From Pinus tabuliformis (lineage: Eukaryota; Streptophyta; Pinopsida; Pinales; Pinaceae), in contig CM062805.1 in assembly GCA_031772625.1 (NCBI GenBank), positions 800,635,592-800,699,591 on the forward strand: a DNA stretch of 64,000 bases, read 5' to 3'. A program made the translations under genes and the position numbers. Below, piece by piece: positions 58,035 to 64,000 of this stretch. Below the pieces are notes generated by a model that saw only the letters and a list, made by a program, of their open reading frames with translations, had not been told where the DNA came from and did not search any database. Every line of letters begins with the position of its first letter. Position 1 is the first letter of the stretch.

Positions 58035-59854
58035 ATCATCCTTTTCTCTGGCATTTGCAGTGATCTTTGGATTTGTTGCCTATACACATCATGCTTTGCA
58101 AGTTTAGATAAGGGGATGGAAATCTTAAGTTTGCTTATTTCTGCTTCTAAGTTGAATGGTTTCTCCAATGGAGTCTTTGTGTTGGCAATAGCAGATTTCC
58201 ACTTTTCAAGTGTATTTTCTGCGTTTTCCTCTTGATTATCAGTGTTATGGTGAGTGATACCTTGCGATATTTCTGTTTTGGGAAGGCTTTTAGGAGTGCT
58301 ATTTACATTTTCCTTTGAGGACGAAGGTAGCAGAGGCTGATCATTAGAGGGCTGCATGTCTGGTGTGTCTGTTATATCCTCTATTGTGACTTCTTTCAAA
58401 TCTGGGATTGTTTGTTTGGTCGGTTCTGTGGAAGCAGCTCTGTCCTTAATCTTCTTAGGCTGCTCTGATTCCCTCTGCTTGATGGGCTCGGTTACATCAA
58501 TTGTTCTAGTTCTCAGTTTATATTGTTTGTGCACTTCATAAATAGCTGAATCATAACCTTGTTTGAAGTCAAAAGACTCACTTAACTGGGTCTGAAATTG
58601 ATTAAAGTCATGCTCATCTTGGTCTTGTTGAGTTAGGAAAATTTGTTGCTCACCCTTCAAATCCACCAAGTTCATGTGAGTGTCGTCTATGGCGTTACTA
58701 GATGTGGATGCTTCTATATAATTTTCTTGTAAAGGAGGCCTTATATCACGGTCTGGACTAGATCTACCAGCGTTTGAATCCTGAGTTTTCCTGAAATTTG
58801 GGTTCCTTATGGTATTGGGTTGTTGTCCTTCCCATGATGATTTCCTCTCAACACTCTCTACTCTGTCTCCCAGCCTGTGCATGCCAGTGATAATAGCATC
58901 CAGCTTTTGGTCTAAGGCTAAGGGTTCTTCTTTGAAGGTGGTTCTTCTCTCAGTTCTAGCTCTGTTTCTTTTGGCAACTAAATTTGCCTCCACAGTGACA
59001 GCCACATTTTGCATGTCTGCAAGGCTGTTAGGGGCTCTTTCTTTTAATTGGTAGGCCATATCTGGGTCGAATCCATCAGGGAATTTATATAAGGCAAGGT
59101 CAGGGGGGGGCCTTAAGTTTTGTGGGATAGCATTATAAACGCTATTGAACCTTCCACAATAGTCCAAGACTATTTCTTGTGGACCTCTTTTAATTGTATC
59201 ATATTCAGCTAGTATGTGAAAAGGGTCTTTCTTTTTCTCCCATCTGTTGATAAATGACTGGTACAAGGCTTCTGGGTCTGCTATGGAATTGGCTGGAAGT
59301 GCTCTAAACCAAGTCCTGACATCAGCTGACAAGCTTTGGACAAAAATCTTCATTCTCACACCATCATCGTCAATCTCGTAGCTTTCAAAGTAATCTTGCA
59401 TTTTCTTTGTATGCTGAAGGGCTGTGCAGGCACTTGTGCCATCAAAATATGTGATTTTAGTTTGGTAATCCTGAGGCATAGCTCCAGGATTAGCAGGTAA
59501 TTGCAAAGGTACATATCTGTTAGCCATATTCACAGGGATAAGAGGGACAATAGGAACAACTGGGAAAATAGGAGTAGTAGTGGTAATGGGAGTATGTGTA
59601 GCGAATGGAGGTGTGGAAGGAGTGCTTTGAGAGGTGGATGAAGAACAAGAGGAACTAGGGGTTGAATGAAATAAAACTTTGACAGGGGTTGGGCCACAGC
59701 GTGGGTGAACTGCTTCAGGACTATTATCAGCAAAATCCTCTCTTCGCTCTAGCTTCCTGAGGTTCCTTGGGATTATATTGGGATTTTCAAAAGATGCTGG
59801 GGGATTTGGGTCTGGATTTGACCTTGTATAACGTGAATTCTTTTTGGGAGCCAA
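58031..59854 (-). CDS. Gag of element C
   Basis: A 607-residue open frame starting MAPKKNSRYTRSNPDPNPPA. A proline- and serine-rich N-terminus is followed by the gag domain, about residues 130-280: KMQDYFESYEIDDDGVRMKI, DVRTWFRALPANSI, ALYQSFINRWEKKKDPFHIL and VLDYCGRFNSVYNAIPQNLR. Then ADMQNVAVTVEANLVAKRNR, a basic stretch, and an acidic C-terminus. No CCHC knuckle. It resembles element A's gag segment by segment (compare LADMQNDAIKVEVNMIAAKK). It would form the particle shell. The frame is intact, but the element lacks usable pol. Confidence 0.86.
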   Translation of the reverse strand: MAPKKNSRYTRSNPDPNPPASFENPNIIPRNLRKLERREDFADNSPEAVHPRCGPTPVKVLFHSTPSSSCSSSTSQSTPSTPPFATHTPITTTTPIFPVVPIVPLIPVNMANRYVPLQLPANPGAMPQDYQTKITYFDGTSACTALQHTKKMQDYFESYEIDDDGVRMKIFVQSLSADVRTWFRALPANSIADPEALYQSFINRWEKKKDPFHILAEYDTIKRGPQEIVLDYCGRFNSVYNAIPQNLRPPPDLALYKFPDGFDPDMAYQLKERAPNSLADMQNVAVTVEANLVAKRNRARTERRTTFKEEPLALDQKLDAIITGMHRLGDRVESVERKSSWEGQQPNTIRNPNFRKTQDSNAGRSSPDRDIRPPLQENYIEASTSSNAIDDTHMNLVDLKGEQQIFLTQQDQDEHDFNQFQTQLSESFDFKQGYDSAIYEVHKQYKLRTRTIDVTEPIKQRESEQPKKIKDRAASTEPTKQTIPDLKEVTIEDITDTPDMQPSNDQPLLPSSSKENVNSTPKSLPKTEISQGITHHNTDNQEENAENTLEKWKSAIANTKTPLEKPFNLEAEISKLKISIPLSKLAKHDVYRQQIQRSLQMPEKRMM

Positions 59855-59918
59855 CTTCTAGCTTGTTTTTTGGGGAATTTTCTAAGAATATAAGGGTTAG
59901 AAAGAAACTTTTGAAGGT

Positions 59919-59968
59919 CTGGTCTGCGAAACCAAAGATTCTGGGTTCGATCCCCAGTGGAGTCGCCA
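59919..59968 (+). other. tRNA-Arg-like 3' half at element C's primer site
   Basis: The plus strand carries an anticodon arm (CTGGTCTGCGAAACCAA), variable region, T-arm (CTGGG TTCGATC CCCAG), acceptor strand TGGAGTC, G and CCA. This matches plant tRNA-Arg(ACG), as I recall it, from the anticodon stem to CCA with about two differences. The 5' half of a tRNA is absent. The last 18 bases are the primer-binding site of the minus-strand element. Confidence 0.75.
59951..59968 (-). promoter_or_regulatory. Primer-binding site of element C (tRNA-Arg type)
   Basis: On the minus strand TGGCGACTCCACTGGGGA, three bases from the LTR end. Complementary to the tRNA-Arg(ACG) 3' end. Confidence 0.85.
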
Positions 59969-59971
59969 TTA

Positions 59972-61108
59972 TGTTATCACTCAGGTTGTCCTTACGGCTC
60001 CTTAAAGGATACGGCTGAGGTAACCACAAACCAATCTTTGCACTGCAGGTCCTAGCCTACCTGCAATCAGAGAGGGCTCTCTCTTTATAATTTAGCTTTG
60101 TTTTAGGTTGATTTTAGGCTAGTTATTGAGTTCAGGGGTTTTGTTTAAGTTTTGGTGGGATGGGGTATTCTTTCAAACAGAGTTGGGATGTATAGTGTGA
60201 GAAGTTCAAACCATTGGGCATGGAGTCGTGGATTAGGCTTGCTGTTGCATTTTCTTGGTCACAAGAGGAATACAGAGCAGGATAGCTACACATAAAACAA
60301 TATCTAGCTAGAATAAATATGGAACAAAGGTCAGTGAATGAAAGGCAACTAAGTAGCTATCATTATGCTAACAGAGGGAAGGTGAATGAACATTTATATA
60401 GGAGCAATCAAGGATTCCTAAACAACATTCATATATGAAGGAACTAGTGTAAATATGAGCAAATCAGTATTCATATTCAGGACTAATTCAGAGGAAAACA
60501 TAGATAAATCACAGAAATTGAGAACAGAATACAACTAAGTGAGCTCTGAACTATTCTTTCTTTCTGCTATTTAGATAGTGAAACAATGATGGCATAAAAC
60601 ATATAAACTGTAAACAGAGATAAGAAACACTTATTGGGCTATGTAGAAGCGTTAGGATTCCATAGTCACTCTTCAGACATTAAAACACAACAGTTAGTTC
60701 ATCTCCAAAACATTCCAGCGATCTTTGATTATAGAGACTCTCAGAAAATACAATGCAAGTCTAGAGAGGAAGTTATCGACCAACCAACCCTTAAAACAGT
60801 GCAGAGGGTGGTTTAAATAGAAAATATTTACAAACATCCCTTGAACAGGTGTCAAGGGAGAAAATATCTCAAAATATCTATCAAAACAGATTCAAAAGAG
60901 ATCTGTGCAATAACTGCTTCTAATGCTAAGTTGTGTTGGAAATAAATGCAATAAAATATCTAAAACAGGTGTTCATGAGGGAGCAACCTCATCAAAATGG
61001 CTCTTTAGGGCCGCGCATGGTCCTACAGCTTCATAAATGGACTAAAAGAGTTCCTTGAGCCACGCGCTGTCCTCTGTGTGATAGCTGCGCATTTAAGGAA
61101 GTAGCGCT
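59972..61108 (-). repeat. 5' LTR of element C, cut by LTR L
   Basis: It matches 27499 to about 28633 with a few percent difference by eye. Identity stops at GCGCT (61104-61108), where LTR L begins with TGTTGTGG; in the other LTR GCGCT is followed by GCTCC. GCGCT is the probable target duplication of L. TATA at 60394-60402 (minus). Confidence 0.87.
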
Positions 61109-62209
61109 TGTTGTGGGGAAAAATGCCTATTTAGGACGATCCTATCCACCTAAGGTGTGACAGCGCCTTAGCAACAAACGAATACAGCTATCATGATTTC
61201 TTCCTTTATGAAATATGAAAGAGAGGATATCGGCAGACTTACCGTTATCTTCTGGTTGTCCCTCGAACTAGATCCTCTTCTCTTTGTGTGTCCACAGCTA
61301 CTTGCCTCCTCGCTTGATCAAGAGAATAGCTACTTGAATCCCACGAGATCACAAGAGAACAGCTACCTATGACAAGAGAACATCTACTTGCAACAAGAGA
61401 AGAACACAATATAAAGGCAAATATACATATTCATAAATGATTCAGGATTAGAAGTAAATCAAATATACCAATGAAATCATACAAAGTACACCAGCATATA
61501 GGAAAGAATCAAGATAGCTTTATTGAAAGTAACAAGGTTCAGGAAGAGATACAACCGATAGGGCTCCAACCCAGCATCTCCTTCCCAACAGAATGGAATT
61601 CCCTCTTCAGCTCCTTTCAAAGCATAACACACCCAATATCTCTAGCCACAAACCAACAAAAATTCTTTGCAAATACCAAATTCCAGCCTCCCTAGACCTC
61701 ATGAGAGAGATCTATATATAGGAGTTTTGGGGAAAGGATGAGTCAGCTTGAGGCTGGTATGAAGCTGACTAGTGTCCTCTCCCACTTCAGCTCTTGAGTC
61801 CACTTGGAGGTTCTTGCTTCCACTTGGAGATTTGGAACCTCTTACTCATCACCAGTCGAATTTCCTGATCCAAGTGTCATTTTGGAAGCTTCCTGGGCAT
61901 TTACACCTTGAGGAATGACTCTGCCACTTGTCCAAACTCGCTCAGCGCAGGTAGCCTTCTTTCCAGTTGACATTCAACGCAGGTAGACAGTGGAGCAGTT
62001 GACATTCAGCGCAGATGCTCAGTGGAGCAGTTGACATGATCCAGAATTGCCTTGTTTTTGAGTGTTTTCAGGTGGAGAACTTTTGTTAAGTGCTGTGGTT
62101 TGCTGGCCTTGTTCCTCTAGGTGTAGGAACAACATGTTTAGGGACTTTGGATCCCTTGATTATTGACATTTCATGCTCAGTGATGCAAGGCACAAAAATG
62201 TCTATAACA
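61109..62209 (-). repeat. LTR L: 3' LTR of a minus-strand retroelement
   Basis: On the minus strand it starts TGTTATAGACATTTTTGTGCC-like sequence at 62209 and ends TTTTTCCCCACAACA at 61109 (1,101 bp). It is preceded by TTTAGGGGGCAAC, a polypurine-type tract. TATA at about 61711-61722 and AATAAA at about 61517-61523, both on the minus strand. It is homologous to LTR R in reverse orientation. Confidence 0.85.
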
Positions 62210-62363
62210 GTTGCCCCCTAAAGTATGAGGCCGTTTATCGGGTGAAATTCTTTATCCAGGAGGGTCCGAAGTTCATCCATCTGCTGGGAGGAGACCTGTA
62301 ATAAAATACAATACAATACATTATGATTCATACTGCTTTCATGATCTAGCTGAGGCGGGCATT
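62210..62363 (-). mobile_element. Residual 3' internal end of the L element
   Basis: 154 bp between LTR L and LTR R. It contains the purine tract (minus strand, 62211-62224) and no coding sequence. The rest of the L element should lie beyond R. GCATT at 62359-62363 is the predicted target duplication of R. Confidence 0.65.
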
Positions 62364-63425
62364 TGTTATAGACATTTTTGTGCCTTACAGCATGAAGCAT
62401 GAAATGTCAATAATCTGAGGGATCCAAAGTCCCTAAACATGTTGTTCCTACCCCTAGAGGAACAAGGTCAGCAAACCACAGCACTAAAAATCAGTTCTCC
62501 ACCTAAAAACACTCAAAAACAAGCTAATTCTGGATCATGTCAGCTGCTCCACTGAGCATCTGCGCTGAATGTCAACTGCTCCACTCTGTACCTGCGCTGA
62601 ATGTCAAATCTAATGAAGGCTACCTGCGCTGGGCGAGATTGGCCAAGTGGCACAGTCATTCTGCAAGGTGTCAAATGCCCAGGAAGCTTCCAAAATGACG
62701 CTTGGATCAGGGAATTCGCCTTGTGATGAGTAAGAGGATCTAGATCTCCAAGTGGAAGCAAGAAACTCCAAGTGGACTCAAGAACTGAAGTATAACTGAA
62801 GTGGGAGAGGACACTAGTCAGCTTCATGCCAAGCTCAAGCTGACTCATCCTTTCTCCAAAACTCCTATATATAGAGCTCTCTCATGAGGTCTAGGGGGGC
62901 TGGAATCTGGTGAATGTAAGGAAGTACTGTTGGTTTGAGTATAGAACTATTGGGTGATTGCTTTGAAGGAGGTGAAGAGGAGATTTCTTTCTGTTGGGAG
63001 GTGTTGCTGGATTGGGCCTCTTATGGTTGTAACACTCTCAGAACTTTACTTCTTCCATTAATAAAGTATTTGAGGTTCTTCTATATGCATGTGTCTCTGT
63101 GGCGTATTGATGCTTGTATATTTGATTTATTCTAATCCTTGAATCAATTATGGATGTATGCTTCTTGTAGTTTCCTTTTCTTGTGCTTTTGCAGGATCTT
63201 TGTGTAGCTGGGCCAGCGAAAGAGCAAGGAGCTGGGAGCAAGCAGCAAAGAGGGAAGATTGGATCAATCATTAGCGGAAGATAACGGTTAGTGGATCTCT
63301 TTCTCCTCTCTCTTACATCTCATAAAGAAGTAATCTTGAATAGCTTTGCTTTGATTGTTGCTGAGGTACTATCACCTTTAGAGTGGGATAGGGTCATTCC
63401 GTATTGGATACTTTTCCCAACAACA
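62364..63425 (+). repeat. LTR R: 5' LTR of a plus-strand retroelement
   Basis: It is 1,062 bp, starts TGTTATAGACATTTTTGTGCC-like and ends TTTTCCCAACAACA. TATA (CTATATATAGAGC) near 62866, AATAAA near 63056. CTGCGCTGAATGTCAA repeats at about 62560-62640. It is clearly diverged from L, so they are separate insertions of one family. Confidence 0.87.
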
Positions 63426-63428
63426 AAT

Positions 63429-63446
63429 TGGCGACTCCGCTGGGGA
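63429..63446 (+). promoter_or_regulatory. Primer-binding site of element R (tRNA-Arg type)
   Basis: TGGCGACTCCGCTGGGGA lies three bases after the LTR. Same tRNA class as element C. Confidence 0.87.
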
Positions 63447-64000
63447 TCGTATCTTGTTGGTTGTTTGTGTTTTTGCTATTCATTTCATAAACAAGGGGAG
63501 TACCGAATCGAACTGTATTTGAATCTTTCAAATGCAAAGTAGAGGGCAGCTACTCTAGCTCAGTTTCAGGGCAAGTTTATGATTTGAAGAGCTGATCCAC
63601 AAGGACTCTAATAAGATCTTAGTGATAGCTTTTCATCCTCCTTGTCATCCCATAGTGTGTCCTTGACTGCTAGCTTCTGATTTGGCCAAAAACTGTGAAT
63701 TTTTTAGCAATCTGTGACCCGGAAACCAAGAGAAACGAAAGTTTCGTTCTTTAGTGCAGCTGCTGTGAAGGCTGTCTGCATTTCAGCGCAGTTCCCGAAG
63801 GGGCTACCTGCGCTGAAGGTCAAACAGACAGTGTCCCACCTGCACTGGACCAGTCTTGCCTTGTGCTACTGGGGTTTCCTGCTGTTTCTTGCCCTGTTTT
63901 CACTCTTGTTTTTGTTGCCTGTTACTAGTCAATGTGCCTATCTGAAACCAACTTTCCTTGCCACTATTCCGCCTCGGTTGTATAAAGAAACTGTGTTTGT
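63447..64000 (+). mobile_element. 5' leader of element R, continuing beyond the window
   Basis: No gag frame has started by 64000. It contains a 10-bp inverted repeat, TTCAGCGCAG and CTGCGCTGAA, at about 63781-63816, which repeats the AGCGCAG motif of its LTR. Confidence 0.7.

Larger units (their letters stand above)
27499..61108 (-). mobile_element. Element C: Tat-like Ty3/gypsy retrotransposon, host of elements 4 and 5
   Basis: On the minus strand: 5' LTR (61108 to 59972, truncated by LTR L), tRNA-Arg-type primer site, gag, protease, [elements 4 and 5 inserted at 36017-57438], extra RNase H, reverse transcriptase, RNase H, integrase, 3' LTR (31640 to 27499). The reading frame of the pol linker runs up to 36016 and resumes from 57439 across the GTACT target copies, which proves the join. 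It shares domain order and sequence style with element A but is a separate family. It is inserted in A's 5' LTR. Without insertions it is about 12 kb or more. Confidence 0.88.

Noticed and set aside
59919-59968. A host tRNA-Arg gene
   Set aside because: Only the 3' half is present, it encodes CCA and it abuts the LTR in primer-site position.

Overview
The window is plant nuclear heterochromatin: a satellite array followed by a deep stack of nested LTR retrotransposons. I found no host protein gene, rRNA gene or intact tRNA gene. Plant origin rests on the primer-binding sites (initiator-Met type for a copia element; Gly-, Arg- and Asp-tRNA types for Ty3/gypsy elements), on Tat-like gypsy elements with a second RNase H, and on an Athila-like gypsy element. 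Nested elements with 1-4 kb LTRs suggest a large plant genome (for example a fern, gymnosperm or repeat-rich angiosperm). The species cannot be named from this sequence.

Layout. 1-9577: tandem satellite made of 37-bp modules (30-bp near the end) and a conserved ~125-bp segment, with a 1.44-kb higher-order duplication. 9578-27498: element A, a minus-strand Tat-like element whose ~3.8-kb LTRs carry an extra protein ORF. A gag-only copia-type element (9774-13847) sits in its 3' LTR. 27499-61108: element C, a second minus-strand Tat-like element, inserted in A's 5' LTR. 36017-57438: element 4, a plus-strand gag-only element inside C (target duplication GTACT). 38530-52974: element 5, a plus-strand Athila-like element inside element 4 (target duplication AGCTT), with gag-pol, a 20-unit hairpin array and a large accessory ORF. 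61109-64000: two related LTRs in inverted orientation, L inserted in C's 5' LTR and R inserted in the L element. R continues out of the window.

Inferred order of events: satellite, then A, then copia and C into A's two LTRs, then element 4 into C, then element 5 into element 4. L entered C and R entered L. LTR pairs look most alike by eye in element 5 and more diverged in A, which agrees with this order.

Most notable: (1) a homologous accessory protein lies between integrase and the 3' LTR in element 5 but inside U3 of the LTR in element A, an arrangement like nef or MMTV sag. (2) Element 5 has 20 tandem hairpins, mostly closed by GNRA tetraloops, and their GCTGTTCC motif recurs in its LTRs and in its accessory ORF. 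(3) In A and C an archaeal-type RNase H lies between protease and reverse transcriptase, while the canonical RNase H has lost catalytic aspartates. (4) Element C carries about 50 nt of a tRNA-Arg-like 3' half at its primer site. Nearly all coding regions are broken, mainly by CAG-to-TAG type transitions and by 1-nt shifts, several of them in homopolymers.
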